A program made the translations under genes and the position numbers. A DNA stretch of 28,811 bases from Schoenoplectus triqueter (Eukaryota > Streptophyta > Magnoliopsida > Poales > Cyperaceae): positions 1 through 28,811 of the forward strand of contig CAXKVV010000417.1 in NCBI GenBank assembly GCA_964058805.1, given 5' to 3'. The notes under the pieces are model-generated. The model was not told the origin of the DNA, searched no databases, and worked only from the letters and a program-made list of their open reading frames with translations. Positions 8,089 to 20,700 of this stretch are shown one piece after another. Each line of letters begins with the position of its first letter. Position 1 is the first letter of the stretch.

Positions 8089-8715
8089 TGGGACCTTGTT
8101 CTACCTCAAGCTGAATTCGCTTACAACAGGTCCAACAGCAAGACGACAGGTAAAAGCCCTTTTGAAGTGGTGTATGGATGCAATCCAAAGACTCCTCTTG
8201 ATCTTGTGTCATTGCCAATCAGCCATAGCTATAGTGGAGATGCAGATGAGCGTGCTAAAGCAATCAAGGACTTGCATGAACAAGTCAGCAAGAGGATTGA
8301 GAAGCAAAATCAGAAGTATGAAAGACAAGCTAACAAGCACCGAAGGGCTGTGATTTTCAAAGAAGGTGATCTTATGTGGGTGCATTTGAGCAAGGAGAGA
8401 TTTCCACCTGGGCGCAATGCAAAGCTCAAGCACCGTGATGATGGACCGTTTAAAATCTTGCAGCGCATAGGTGACAATGCTTACAAGGTGGAGCTTCCCG
8501 GAGATTATGGTGTTTCATCCACATTAAATGTGAAGGATCTTTCTCCATACCATGGCGAAAATGAGCCGAACTCGTGGGCGAGTTCTTTTCAACCAGGGGA
8601 GAATGATGGCGATCAAGTCATGGCAGGTCTACAGGTGAACAATCATGATCAAGGAAGCAAGTTCTGGACCAGTTCTCAGTTTGAAGAATCAGGCCCAAGT
8701 CATATTTACAATTAA
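8089..8715 (+). pseudogene. Integrase C-terminal part and LTR-encoded tail of pol
   Basis: The same frame as the preceding segment continues after the in-frame TAA to the stop at 8713-8715. It starts with WDLVLPQAEFAYN, a usual continuation of the plant integrase core, and includes a GPY/F-type module around 8443-8500 (DGPFKILQRIGDNAYKVELP), followed by LNVKDLSPYHGE. The frame then crosses the polypurine tract and enters the 3' LTR for 37 codons, ending in SHIYN. I see no aromatic-cage chromodomain, but the tail could correspond to the short C-terminal extension of CRM-type elements. A separate start at 8167 is unlikely to be used. Confidence 0.85.
8595..8603 (+). promoter_or_regulatory. Polypurine tract
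   Basis: AGGGGAGAA lies immediately before the 3' LTR start at 8604. It is the expected RNase H-resistant primer for plus-strand DNA synthesis. It lies inside the pol reading frame. Confidence 0.9.
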
Positions 8716-9265
8716 TTTACGAAACAGCAGCTTTCTGGACAGATTAGTACTTGGCCAGTATTTTGGGCATAACTCTCTCATAATAACTCAGATTTGGGTG
8801 ATTAAAATTTCTGTGATAAGATAATGAAATGAACTATCTTTTTTGTGTTTTGAGTTTCTCCAGATTCCAGAGTCTTCTTGGTCAAAACCTCGTGTCAAGT
8901 GAGCGTGGTTACTGAGGAGCCAGCTAGCATTTAGTTTCTTGGAACTTGTCTTTGAGTCTTTCTATGTTTTAATTATGTTTTGGAATTAACAGTAGTAGTT
9001 AATGTTATTTTTATTGTGTTTTGATATTTGCAAAAATAGTTAAGGAGTTATTAATTAGTAGGAAGTTTCTAGAGTTGAGTTGTATGGCTATATAAAGCCT
9101 AATTTCTGAATGTAAACTCACTTGTTGAATTATTATGAAAAAGTTTATCTTGAGTTGAGTTTATCTCCTCTTTTATCCTGCTGTGAGTTGAGAGTACCCT
9201 CCAGTTATGATTTTATAGTTGAACGTGTGTGTGTCCTTGGACGATTCATAGCTCGAACGCTATCA
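8604..9265 (+). repeat. 3' long terminal repeat (662 bp)
   Basis: Full-length partner of 4105-4766, starting TGATGG and ending CTATCA, followed by the target duplication. By eye it differs from the 5' LTR at about 14 positions with no gaps. Its first 112 bp are coding for the C-terminal tail of pol. Confidence 0.97.
9089..9096 (+). promoter_or_regulatory. TATA box of the 3' LTR
   Basis: TATATAAA at the position equivalent to 4590 in the 5' LTR. If active it would drive transcription out of the element into the 58-bp satellite on the plus strand. Confidence 0.7.
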
Positions 9266-9270
9266 GGCGG
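9266..9270. repeat. Target-site duplication, right copy (GGCGG)
   Basis: Matches 4100-4104. The satellite monomer resumes here as GGCGGTACCGAGGG, in phase with the left flank. Confidence 0.95.
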
Positions 9271-10820
9271 TACCGAGGGCATCGGGTCCCGTTTTCATGT
9301 TTTGTACCCCCGGACTAGTTTTCGGCGGTCTCGAGGGCGTCGGGTCTCGTTTTAATGTTTCGCGCGGCCGGACTCGTTTTCGGCAGTCTCGAGGGCGTCG
9401 GGTCCCGTTTTCGGCGGTACCGAGAGTGTCGGGTATCGTTTTCATGTTTTGCGCGCCCGAACTCATTTTCGGCGGTACCGTGGGCGTCGGGTCCCATTTT
9501 CAAATTTTGCGCGCGCGGACTAGTTTTCGGAGGTACCGAGGGCGTCGGGTCCCGTTTTCATGTTTTGCGCGCCCGAACTCGTTTTCGACGGTACCGAGGT
9601 CATCGAGTCCCGTTTTCATGTTTTGCGCGACCAGACTCATTTTCGACGGTATCGAGGGCGTCGTGTCTCGTTTTGCGCGGCCGGACTCATTTTCGAGGGT
9701 ACCGAGGCCGTCGGGTCCAGTTTTCAAGTTTTGCGCGCCCGGACTCGTTATCGGCGGTACCGAGGGCGTCGGGTCTCGTTTTCATGTTTTGGTCACCCGG
9801 ACTCATTTTCTGCGGTACCGAGGTCGTCGGGTCCCGTTTTCATGTTTTGCGCGCCCGGACTCGTTTTCGGCGGTACCAAGGGCGTCGGTTACCGTTTCCA
9901 TGTTTTGCGCGCTCAGACTCGTTTTCGACGGTACCGAGGGCTTCAGGTCCAGTTTCAAGTTTTGCGCGCCCGGACACGTTTTCGGCGTTACCGAGGGCAT
10001 CGGGTCCCGTTTTTATGTATTGCGCGCCCGGACTCGTTATCGGCGGTACCGAGGGCGTCGGGTCGCGTAATCATGTTTTGGGAGCCCGGACTCGTTTTCA
10101 GCGGTACCGAGGTCGTCGGGTCCCGTTTTTATGTTCTGAGCGCCCGGACTCGTTTTCGGCGGTACCGAGAGCGTCGGGTCCTGTTTCCATGTTTTGCGCG
10201 CCCGGACTCGTTTTCAACGGTACCGAGGGCCTCGGGTCCAGTTTTGCACGCCCGGACTCGTTATTGGCAGTACCGAGGGCGTCGTGTCTCGTTTTCTTGT
10301 TTTGCGCGCCCGGACTCGTTTTCGGCGGTACCGAGGGCGTCGGGTCCCGTTTTCATGTTTTGCGCGCCCGGACTCGCTTTTGACGGTACTGAGGGCCTCG
10401 GTTCCCGTTTTCAAGTTTTGCGCGCCCGAACTCGCTTTCGACGATACCGAGGGCGTCGGGTCCCGTTTTCATGTTTTGCGCGCCCGGACTCGATTTCGAC
10501 GGTACCGAGGGCGTTGGGTCCCGTTTTCATGTTTTGCGCGCCCGGACTCGCTTTCGACGGTATCGACGGCCTCGGTTCCCGTTTTCAAGTTCTACGCGCC
10601 CGAACTCATTTTCGACGGTACGGAGGGCGTCGTGTCTCGTTTTCTTGTTTTGCGCGTCTGGACTCGTTTTCGGCGGTACCGAGGGCGTCGGGTCTCGTTT
10701 TCATGTTTTGCGCGCCCGGACTCATTTTCGACGGTAATGAGGGCCTCGGTTCCCGTTTTCAAGTTTTGCGCGCCCGGACTCGTTTTCGACGGTACTAAGG
10801 GCGTCGTTTCTCGTTTTCTT
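9271..10820. repeat. Diverged, poorly ordered satellite next to the retrotransposon
   Basis: Monomers here vary more than elsewhere and I could not align the stretch as a whole to a later higher-order copy. It includes a 31-bp unit (about 9386-9416), two 50-bp units (9668, 10241) and scattered single-base changes such as GGCAGTCTCGAG and TTGTACCCCCGG. Confidence 0.7.
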
Positions 10821-13024
10821 GTTTGGCGCGCCCGGACTCGTTTTCGGAGGTACTGAGGTCGTCGGCTCCCGTTTTCATGTTTTGCGCGCCCGGAATCATT
10901 TTCGACGGTACCGAGGGCGTCGTGTCTCGTTTTCTTGTTTGGCGCGCACAGACTCGTTTTCGGAGGTACCGAGGTCGTCGGGTCCCGTTTTCATGTTTTG
11001 CGCGCCCGAACTCGTTTTCGGCGGTACCGAGGCCGTCGGGTCCCGTTTTCATGTTTTGCGTGCCTGGACTCGTTTTCGGCGGTACCGAGGGCGTCGGGTC
11101 CCGTTTTTCATGTTTTGGGCGCCCGGACTCGTTTTCGGCGGTCTCGAGGGCGTCGGGACCCGTTTTCGGCGGTATCGAGGGCGTCGGGTATCGTTTTCAT
11201 GTTTTGCGCGCCCGAACTCATTTTCGACGGCCCGAGGGAGTCGTGTCTCGTTTTCATGTTTTGCGCGCGTGGACTAGTTTTCGGTGGTACCGAGGGAGCC
11301 GGGACCAGTTTTCATCTTTTGCGCGCCCAGACTCGTTTTCAGCGGTACCGGGGGCGTCGGGTCCCGTTTCCATGTTTTGCGCGCCCGGACTCGTTTTCAA
11401 CGGTACCGAGGGCCTCGGGTCCAGTTTTCACGTTTTGCACGCCCGGACTCGTTTACGGCGGTACCGAGGGCGTCGTGTCTCGTTTTCTTGTTTTGCGCGC
11501 CCGGACTCGTTTTCGGCGGTACCGAGGGCGTCGGGTCCCGTTTTCATGTTTTGCGCGCCCGGACTCGTTTTTGACGGTACCGAGGGCCTCGGTTCCCGTT
11601 TTCAAGTTTTGCGCGCCTGGACTCATTTTCGACGGTACCGAGGGCGTCGTGTCTCGTTTTCTTGTTTTGCCCGCCTGGACTTGTTTTCGGCGGTACCGAG
11701 GGCCTCGGGTCCCGTTTTCATGTTTTGCGCGCCCGAACTCGTTTTCGGCAGTACCGAGGCCGTCGGGTCCCGTTTTCATGTTTTGCGTGCCCGGACTCGT
11801 TTTCGGCGGTACCGAGGGCGTCGGGCCTCGTTTTCATGTTTTGCGCGTCGGACTCGTTTTCGGTGGTCTCGAGGGCGTCGGGTCCCGTTTTCGGCGGTAT
11901 CGAGGGCGTCGGGTATCGTTTTCATGTTTTGCGCGCCCGAACCCATTTTCGGCGGTACCGAGGGCGTCGGGTCCCGTTTTCATGTTTTGCACGCCTGGAC
12001 TAGTTTTCGGAGGTACCGAGGGCGTCGAGTCCCGTTTTCATATTTTGCACGCCTGGACTAGTTTTCGGCCGTACCGAGGGTGTCGGGTCTTGTTTTCATG
12101 TTTTGCGCTCCCTGACTCGTTTTCGACGGTAACGAGGGCGTCGGGTCCCTTTTTCTTGTTTTGCACACCCGGACACGTTTTCGACGGTACCGAGGCGTCG
12201 GGTCACGTTTTCACGTTTTGCGCGCCCGGACTCGTTTTCGGCGGTACCGAGGGCGTCGGGTCCCGTTTTCATGTTTTGCGCGGCGGGACTCATTTCGGCG
12301 CTACCGAGGGTGTCGGGTCCCGTTTTCATGTTTTGCGCGCCCGGACTCGTTTTCGGCGGAACCGAGGCCGTCCGGTCCCGTTTTCATGTTTTGCGCGCCC
12401 GGACTCGTTATCGGCGGTACCGAGGGCGTCGGGTCTCGTTATCATGTTTTGGGCGCCCGGACTCATTTTCGGCGGTACCGAGATGTCGGGTACCGTTTTC
12501 ATGTTTTGCGCGCCCGGACTCGTTTTCGGCGGTACCGAGGGCGTCGGGTCTCGTTTCCATGTTTTGCGCGCCCGGACTCATTTTCAACGGTATCGAGGGC
12601 CTCGGGTCCAGTTTTGACGTTTCGCCCGCCCGGACTCGTTTTCGGCGGTACCGAGGGCGTCGTGTCTAGTTTTCTTGTTTTACGCGTCCGGACTTGTTTT
12701 CGGCGGTACCGAGGGCGTTGGGTCCCGTTTTCATGTTTTGCGCGCCCGGACTCGCTTTCGACGGTATCGAGGGCCTCGGTTCCCGTTTTCAAGTTCTACG
12801 CGCCCGAACTCATTTTCGACGGTACCGAGGGCGTCGTGTCTCGTTTTCTTGTTTTGCCCGCCCGGACTCGTTTTCGGCGGTACCGAGGGCGTCGGGTCCC
12901 GTTTTCATGTTTTGCGCGCCCGGACTCATTTTCGACGGTACCGAGGGCCTCGGTTCCCATTTTCAAGTTTTGCGCGCCCGGACTCGTTTTCGGAGGTACC
13001 GAGGCCGTCGTGTCTTGTTTTCAT
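10821..13024. repeat. Higher-order repeat copy, diverged (2204 bp)
   Basis: Bounded by the landmark monomer junction TTGTTTGGCGCGCCCGG followed by TTTTCGGAGGTA at 10821 and 13025. The length is exactly 38 x 58. The monomers after each landmark follow the same order as after the later landmark at 15133 (a GGAATCATTTTCGACGG-type unit, then a second TTTGGCGCGC unit), but with many substitutions. Boundaries are arbitrary points in a repeating pattern. Confidence 0.6.
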
Positions 13025-15132
13025 GTTTGGCGCGCCCGGACTCGTTTTCGGAGGTACCGAGGTCGTCGACTCCTGTTTTCATGTTTTGCGAGCCCGGAAT
13101 CATTTTCGACGGTATCGAGGGCGTCGTGTCTCGTTTTCTTGTTTGGCGCGCCCGGACTCATTTTCGTAGGTACCGAGGTCGTCAGGTCCCGTTTTCATGT
13201 TTTGCGCGCCCGAACTCGTTTTCGGCGGTACCGAGGCCGTCGGGTCCCGTTTTCATGTTTTGCGCCCGGACTCGTTTTCGGCGGTACCGAGGGCGTCGGG
13301 TCCCGTTTTTCTTGTTTTGGGCACCCTGACTCGTTTTCGGCGGTCTCGAGGGCGTCGGGTCACGTTTTCTTGTTTTGCGCGCCCGAACTCGTTATCGGCG
13401 GTCCGAGGGAGTCGTGTCCCGTTTTCATGTTTTGCGTGCGTGGACTAGTGTTTGGCGGTACCGAGGGAGTCGGGACCCATTTTCATCTTTTGCGCGCCAA
13501 TACTCATTTTCGGCGGTACCGGGGGCGTCGGGTCCCGTTTCCTTGTTTTGCGCGCCCGGACTCATTTTCAACGGTACCGAGGGCCTCGGGTCCAGTTTTC
13601 ACGTTTAGCACGCCCGGAGTCGTTTACGGCGGTACCGAGGGCGTCGTGTCTCGTTTTCTTGTTTTGCGCGCCCGGACTAGTTTTTGGCGGTACCGAGGGC
13701 GTCGGGTCCCGTTTTCATGTTTTGCGCTCCCGGACTCATTTTTGACGGTACCGAGGGCCTCGGTTCCCGTTTTCTAGTTTTGCGCGCCCGGACTCGTTTT
13801 CGACGGTACTGAGGGCGTCGTGTCTCGTTTTGCCCGCCTAGACTCGTTTTCGGCAATACCGAGGGCCTCGGGTCCCGTTTTCATGTTTTGCGCGCCCGAA
13901 CTCGTTTTCGGCGGTACCGAGGCCGTCGGGTCCCGTTTTCATGTTTTGCGCGCCCGGACTCGTTTTCGGCGGTACCGTGGGCGTCGGGTCTCGTTTTCAT
14001 GTTTTGGGCGCCCGGACTCGTTTTCGGTGGTCTCGAGGGCGTCGGGTCCCGTTTTCGGCGGTATCGAGGGCGTCGGGTATCGTTTTCATGTTTTGCGCGC
14101 CCGAACTCATTTTCGGCGGTACCGAGGGCGTCGGGTCCCGTTTTCATGTTTTGCGCGCGTGGACAAGTTTTCGGAGGTACCGAGGGCGTCGGGTGCCGTT
14201 TTCATCTTTTGCACGCCTGGACTCGTTTTCGGCCCTACCGAGGGCGTCGGATTTTGTTTTCATGTTTTGCGCTCCTTGAATCGTTTTCGGCGGTAACTAG
14301 GGCGTCGGGTCCCGTTTTCATGTTTTGCGCGGCCGGACTCATTTCGGCGCTACCGAGGGCGTCGGGTCCCGTTTTCATGTTTTGCGCGCCCGGACTCGTT
14401 TTCGGCGGAACCGAGGCCGTCAGGTCCCGTTTTCATGTTTTGCGCGCCCGGACTTGTTTTCGGCGGTACCGACGGCGTCGGGTCTTATTTTCATATTTTG
14501 GGCTCCCTGACTCGCTTTTGGCGGTAACGAGGGCGTCGGGTCTCGTTATCATGTTTTGGGCGCCCGGACTCATTTTCGACGGTACCGAGGTTGTCGGGTC
14601 CCATTTTCATGTTTTGTGCGCCCGGACTCGTTTTCGGCGGTACCGAGGGCTTCGGGTCCCGTTTCCATGTTTTGCGCGCCCGGACTCGTTTTCAACGGTA
14701 CCGAGGGCCTCGGGGCCAGTTTTCACGTTTCGCCCGCTCGGACTCATTTTCGGCGGTACCGAGGGCGTCGTGTCTAGTTTTCTTGTTTTACGCGCCCGGA
14801 CTCGTTTTCGGCGGTGCCGAGGGCGTTGGGTCCCGTTTTCACGTTTTGCGCGCCCGGACTTGCTTTCGACGGTATCGAGGGCCTCGGTTCCCGTTTTCAA
14901 GTTCAACGCGCCCGGACTCATTTTCGACGGTACCGAGGGCGTCGTGTCTCGTTTTCTTGTTTTGCCCGCCCGGACTCGTTTTCGGCGGTACCGAGGGCGT
15001 CGGGTCCCGTTTTCATGTTTTGCGCGCCCGGACTCATTTTCGACGGTACCGAGGGCCTCGGTTCCCGTTTTCAAGTTTTGCGCTCCCGGACTCGTTTTCG
15101 ACGGTACCAAGGGCGTCGTGTCTCGTTTTCTT
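13025..15132. repeat. Higher-order repeat copy, diverged (2108 bp)
   Basis: Runs from the landmark at 13025 to the GTATGGCGCG form at 15133. It shares monomer order with its right neighbour over long stretches, including a 31-bp unit near 14050 and a GTCTAGTTTTCTTG monomer at about 14769, but differs by indels and many substitutions. Confidence 0.6.
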
Positions 15133-18003
15133 GTATGGCGCGCCCGGACTCGTTTTCGGAGGTACCGAGGTCGTCGGCTCCCGTTTTCATGTTTTGCGCG
15201 CCCGGAATCATTTTCGATGGTACCGAGGGCGTCGTGTCTCGTTTTCTTGTTTGGCGCGCCCGGACTCGTTTTCGGACATACCGAGGTCGTCGGGTCCCGT
15301 TTTCATGTTTTGCGCACCCGAACTCGTTTTCGGCGGTACCGAGGCCGTTGTGTCCCGTTTTCATGTTTTGCGCGCACGGACTCGTTTTCGGCGGTACCGA
15401 GGGCGTCGGGTCCCGTTTCCATGTTTTGCGCGCCCGGACTCTTTTTCAACGGTACCGAGGGCCTCGGGTCCAGTTTTCACGTTTCGCCCGCCCGGACTCG
15501 TTTTCGGCGGAACCGAGGGCGTCGTGTCTAGTTTTCTTGTTTTACGCGCCCGGACTCGTTTTCGGCGGTACCGAGGGCGTTGGGTCCCGTTTTCATGTTT
15601 TGCGTGCCCGGACTCGCTTTCGACGGTATCGAGGGCCTCGGTTCCCGTTTTCAAGTTCTACGAGCCCGGACTCATTTTCGACGGTACCGAGTGCGTCGTG
15701 TCTCGTTTTCTTGTTTTGCCCGCCCGGACTCGTTTTCGGCGGTACCGAGGGCGTCGGGTCCCGTTTTCATGTTTTGCGCGCCCGGACTCATTTTCGACGG
15801 TACCAAGGGCGTCGGGTCCCGTTTCCATATTTTGCGCGCCCGAACTCATTTTCGGCGGTCCGAGGGAGTCGTGTCCCGTTTCCATGTGTTGCGCGCGTGG
15901 ACTAGTTTTCGGCGGTACCGAGGGAGTCGGGACCCGTTTTCATCTTTTGCGTGCCCAGACTCGTTTTCGGCGGTACAGGGGGCGTCGGGTCCCGTTTCCA
16001 TGTTTTGCGCGCCCGGACTCGTTTTCAACGGTACCGAGGGCCTCGGGTCCAGTTTTCACGTTTTGCACGCCCGGACTCGTTTACGGCGGTAACGAGGCCG
16101 TCGTGTCTCGTTTTCTTGTTTTGCGCGCCCGGACTCGTTTTCGGCGGTACCGAGGGCGTCGGGTCCCGTTTTCATGTTTTGCGCGCCCGGACTCGTTTCT
16201 GACGGTACCGAGGGCCTCGGTTCCCGTTTTCAAGTTTTGCGCGCCGGGATTCGTTTTCGACGGTACCGTGGGCGTCGTGTCACGTTTTCTTGTTTTGCCT
16301 GCCGGGACTCGTTTAAGGCGGTACCGAGGGCCTCGGGTCCCGTTTTCATGTTTTGCGCGCCCGAACTCGTTTTCGGCGGTACCGAGGCCGTCGGGTCCCG
16401 TTTTCATGTTTTGCGCGCCCGGACTCGTTTTCGGCGGTACCGAGGGCGTCGGGTCTCGTTTTCATGTTTTGGGCGCCCGGACTCGTTTTCGGCGGTCTCG
16501 ATGGCGTCGGGTCCCGTCTTCTGCGGTATCGAGGGCGTCGGGTATCGTTTTCATGTTTTGCGCGCCTGAACTCATTTTCGGCCGTACCGAGGGCGTCGGG
16601 TCCCGTTTTCCTGTTTTGCGCGCGTGGAATTGTTTTCGGAGGTACCGAGGGCGTCGGGTCCCGTTTTCATCTTTTGCACGCCCGGACTCGTTTTCGGCCG
16701 TACCGAGGGCGTCGGGTCTTGTTTTCATGTTTTGCGCTCCCTGACTCGTTTTCGGCGGTAGCGAGGGCGTCGGGTCCCGTTTTCTTGTTTTGCGCACCCG
16801 GACTCGTTTTCGACGGTACCGAGGGCGTCGGGTCCCGTTTTCACGTTTTGCGCGCCAGGACTCGTTATCGGCGGTACTGAGGGCGTCGGGTCCCGTTTTC
16901 ATGTTTTGCGCGCCCGGACTCGTTTTCGGCGGTACCGAGGCCGTCGGGTCCCATTTTCATGTTTTGCGCGCCCGGACTCGTTTTCGACGGTACCGAGGGC
17001 GTCGGGTCCCGTTTTCATGTTTTGCGCGCCCGGACTCGTTATCGACGGTACCGAGGGCGTCGGGTCCCATTTCCATGTTTTGCGCGCCCGGACTCGTTTT
17101 CAACGGTACCGAGGGCCTCGGGTCCAGTTTTCACGTTTCGCCCGCCCGGACTCATTTTCGGCGGTACCGAGGGCGTCGTGTCTAGTTTTCTTGTTTTACG
17201 CGCCCGGACTCATTTTCGAAGGTACCGAGGGCGTTGGGTCCCGTTTTCATGTTTTGCGCGCCCGGACTCGCTTTCGACGGTATCGAGGGCCTCGGTTCCC
17301 GTTTACAAGTACTACGCGCCCGGACTCATTTTCGACGGTACCGAGGGCGTCGTGCCTCGTTTTCTTGTTTTGCCCGCCCGGACTCGTTTTCGGCGGTACC
17401 GAGGGCGTCGGGTGCCGTTTTCATGTTTTGCGCTCCCGGACTCATTTTCGACGGTACCAAGGGCGTCGGGTCCCGTTTCCATATTTTGCGCGCCCGAACT
17501 CATTTTCGGCGGTCCGAGGGAGTCGTGTCCCGTTTTCATGTGTTGCGCGCGTGGACTAGTTTTCGGCGGTACTGAGGGAGTCGGGACCCGTTTTCATCTT
17601 TTGCGCGCCCAGACTCGTTTTCGGCGGTACCGGGGGCGTCGGGTCCCGTTTCCATGTTTTGCGCGCCCGGACTCGTTTTCAACGGTACCGAGGGCCTCGG
17701 GTCCAGTTTTCACGTTTTGCACGCCAGGACTCGTTTACGGCGGTAACGAAGCCGTCGTGTCTCGTTTTCTTGTTTTGCGCGCCCGGACTCGTTTTCGGCG
17801 GTACCGAGGGCGTCGTGTCTCGTTTTCTTGTTTTACCCGCCCGGACTCGTTTTCGGCGGTACCGAGGGCGTCGGGTCCCGTTTTCATGTTTTGCGCGCCC
17901 GGACTCATTTTCGACGGTACCGAGGGCCTCGGTTCCCGTTTTCAAGTTTTGCGCTCCCGGACTCGTTTTCGACGGTACCAAGGGCGTCGTGTCTCGTTTT
18001 CTT
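15133..18003. repeat. Higher-order repeat copy 1 (2871 bp)
   Basis: Landmark GTATGGCGCG at 15133 and 18004. The length fits 49 full monomers plus one 31-bp unit, less 2 bp. It includes the 31-bp unit near 16510 and the GGTCCGAGGGAGTCG monomers near 15858 and 17512. The same length and content recur at 25511-28381. Confidence 0.88.
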
Positions 18004-20700
18004 GTATGGCGCGCCCGGACTCGTTTTCGGAGGTACCGAGGTCGTCGGCTCCCGTTTTCATGTTTTGCGCGCCCGGAATCATTTTCGATGGTACCGAGGG
18101 CGTCGTGTCTCGTTTTCTTGTTTGGCGCGCCCGGACTCGTTTTCAGAGATACCGAGGTCGTCGGGTCCCGTTTTCATGTTTTGCGCACCCGAACTCGTTT
18201 TCGGCGGTTCCGAGGCCGTTGTGTCCCGTTTTCATGTTTTGCGCGCACGGACTCGTTTTCGGCGGTACCGAGGGCGTCGGGTCCCGTTTCCATGTTTTGC
18301 GCGCCCGGACTCGTTTTCAACGGTACCGAGGGCCTCGGGTCCAGTTTTCTCGTTTCGCCCGCCCGGACTCGTTTTCGGCGGTACCGAGGGCGTCGTGTCT
18401 AGTTTTCTTGTTTTACGCGCCCGGACTCGTTTTCGGCGGTACCGAGGGCGTTGGGTCCCGTTTTCATGTTTTGCGCGCCCGGACTCGCTCTCGACGGTAT
18501 CGAGGGCCTCGGTTCCCGTTTTCAAGTTCTACGCGCCCGGACTCATTTTCGACGGTACCGAGTGCGTCGTGTCTCGTTTTCTTGTTTTGCCCGCCCGGAC
18601 TCGTTTTCGGCGGTACCGAGGGCGTCGGGTCCCGTTTTCATGTTTTGCGCGCCCGGACTCATTTTCGACGGTACCAAGGGCGTCGGGTCCCGTTTCCATA
18701 TTTTGCGCGCCCGAACTCATTTTCGGCGGTCCGAGGGAGTCGTGTCCCGTTTCCATGTGTTGCGCGCGTGGACTAGTTTTCGGCGGTACCGAGGGAGTCG
18801 GGACCCGTTTTCATCTTTTGCGCGCCCAGACTCGTTTTCGGCGGTACAGGGGGCGTCGGGTCCCGTTTCCATGTTTTGCGCGCCCGGACTCGTTTCTGAC
18901 GGTACCGAGGGCCTCGGTTCCCGTTTTCAAGTTTTGCGCGCCGGGATTCGTTTTCGACGGTACCGTGGGCGTCGTGTCACGTTTTCTTGTTTTGCCTGCC
19001 GGGACTCGTTTAAGGCGGTACCGAGGGCCTCGGGTCCCGTTTTCATGTTTTGCGCGCCCGAACTCGTTTTCGGCGGTACCGAGGCCGTCGGGTCCCGTTT
19101 TCATGTTTTGCGCGCCCGGACTCGTTTTCGGCGGTACCGAGGGCGTCGGGTCTCGTTTTCATGTTTTGGGCGCCCGGACTCGTTTTCGGCGGTCTCGATG
19201 GCGTCGGGTCCCGTCTTCTGCGGTATCGAGGGCGTCGGGTATCGTTTTCATGTTTTGCGCGCCCGAACTCATTTTCGGCCGTACCGAGGGCGTCGGGTCC
19301 CGTTTTCATGTTTTGCGCGCGTGGAATTGTTTTCGGAGGTACCGAGGGCGTCGGGTCCCGTTTTCATCTTTTGCACGCCCGGACTCGTTTTCGGCCGTAC
19401 CGAGGGCGTCGGGTCTTGTTTTCATGTTTTGCGCTCCCTGACTCGTTTTCGGCGGTAACGAGGGCGTCGGGTCCCGTTTTCTTGTTTTGCGCACCCGGAC
19501 TCGTTTTCGACGGTACCGAGGGCGTCGGGTCCCGTTTTCACGTTTTGCGCGCCAGGACTCGTTATCGGCGGTACTGAGGGCGTCGGGTCCCGTTTTCATG
19601 TTTTGCGCGCCCGGACTCGTTTTCGGCGGTACCGAGGCCGTCGGGTCCCATTTTCATGTTTTGCGCGCCCGGACTCGTTTTCGACGGTACCGAGGGCGTC
19701 GGGTCCCGTTTTCATGTTTTGCGCGCCCGGACTCGTTATCGACGGTACCGAGGGCGTCGGGTCCCGTTTCCATGTTTTGCGCGCCCGGACTCGTTTTCAA
19801 CGGTACCGAGGGCCTCGGGTCCAGTTTTCACGTTTCGCCCGCCCGGACTCGTTTTCGGCGGTACCGAGGGCGTCGTGTCTAGTTTTCTTGTTTTACGCGC
19901 CCGGACTCATTTTCGAAGGTACCGAGGGCGTTGGGTCCCGTTTTCATGTTTTGCGCGCCCGGACTCGCTTTCGACGGTATCGAGGGCCTCGGTTCCCGTT
20001 TACAAGTACTACGCGCCCGGACTCATTTTCGACGGTACCGAGGGCGTCGTGCCTCGTTTTCTTGTTTTGCCCGCCCGGACTCGTTTTCGGCGGTACCGAG
20101 GGCGTCGGGTGCCGTTTTCATGTTTTGCGCTCCCGGACTCATTTTCGACGGTACCAAGGGCGTCGGGTCCCGTTTCCATATTTTGCGCGCCCGAACTCAT
20201 TTTCGGCGGTCCGAGGGAGTCGTGTCCCGTTTTCATGTGTTGCGCGCGTGGACTAGTTTTCGGCGGTACTGAGGGAGTCGGGACCCGTTTTCATCTTTTG
20301 CGCGCCCAGACTCGTTTTCGGCGGTACCGGGGGCGTCGGGTCCCGTTTCCATGTTTTGCGCGCCCGGACTCGTTTTCAACGGTACCGAGGGCCTCGGGTC
20401 CAGTTTTCACGTTTTGCACGCCAGGACTCGTTTACGGCGGTAACGAAGCCGTCGTGTCTCGTTTTCTTGTTTTGCGCGCCCGGACTCGTTTTCGGCGGTA
20501 CCGAGGGCGTCGTGTCTCGTTTTCTTGTTTTACCCGCCCGGACTCGTTTTCGGCGGTACCGAGGGCGTCGGGTCCCGTTTTCATGTTTTGCGCGCCCGGA
20601 CTCATTTTCGACGGTACCGAGGGCCTCGGTTCCCGTTTTCAAGTTTTGCGCTCCCGGACTCGTTTTCGACGGTACCAAGGGCGTCGTGTCTCGTTTTCTT
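18004..20700. repeat. Higher-order repeat copy 2 (2697 bp)
   Basis: As copy 1 but shorter by 174 bp, exactly three monomers. The block at about 16018-16190 of copy 1 is missing near 18890. Otherwise nearly identical, including the 31-bp unit near 19210. Confidence 0.88.

Larger units (their letters stand above)
4105..9265 (+). mobile_element. Ty3/gypsy chromovirus-like LTR retrotransposon, complete ends, defective coding region
   Basis: A 5161-bp element inserted in the 58-bp satellite. Order: 5' LTR (4105-4766), tRNA primer site (4769-4780), gag-protease frame (from 4793), reverse transcriptase, truncated RNase H fused to the integrase core, integrase C-terminus, polypurine tract (8595-8603), 3' LTR (8604-9265), flanked by GGCGG duplications. 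The domain order protease-RT-RNase H-integrase is that of Ty3/gypsy. Gag and integrase style fit plant chromoviruses. The pol frame continuing into the 3' LTR resembles the CRM clade as I remember it, but I see no canonical chromodomain, so the clade is tentative. Both LTRs are 662 bp and differ at about 14 sites with no indels (about 2%), implying a fairly recent insertion. Four coding lesions mean it cannot move on its own. Confidence 0.96.

Noticed and set aside
8443..8715. Chromodomain after integrase
   Set aside because: After the GPY/F-like module the tail is short and lacks the aromatic residues of a chromodomain; at most a CR-type tail is possible.
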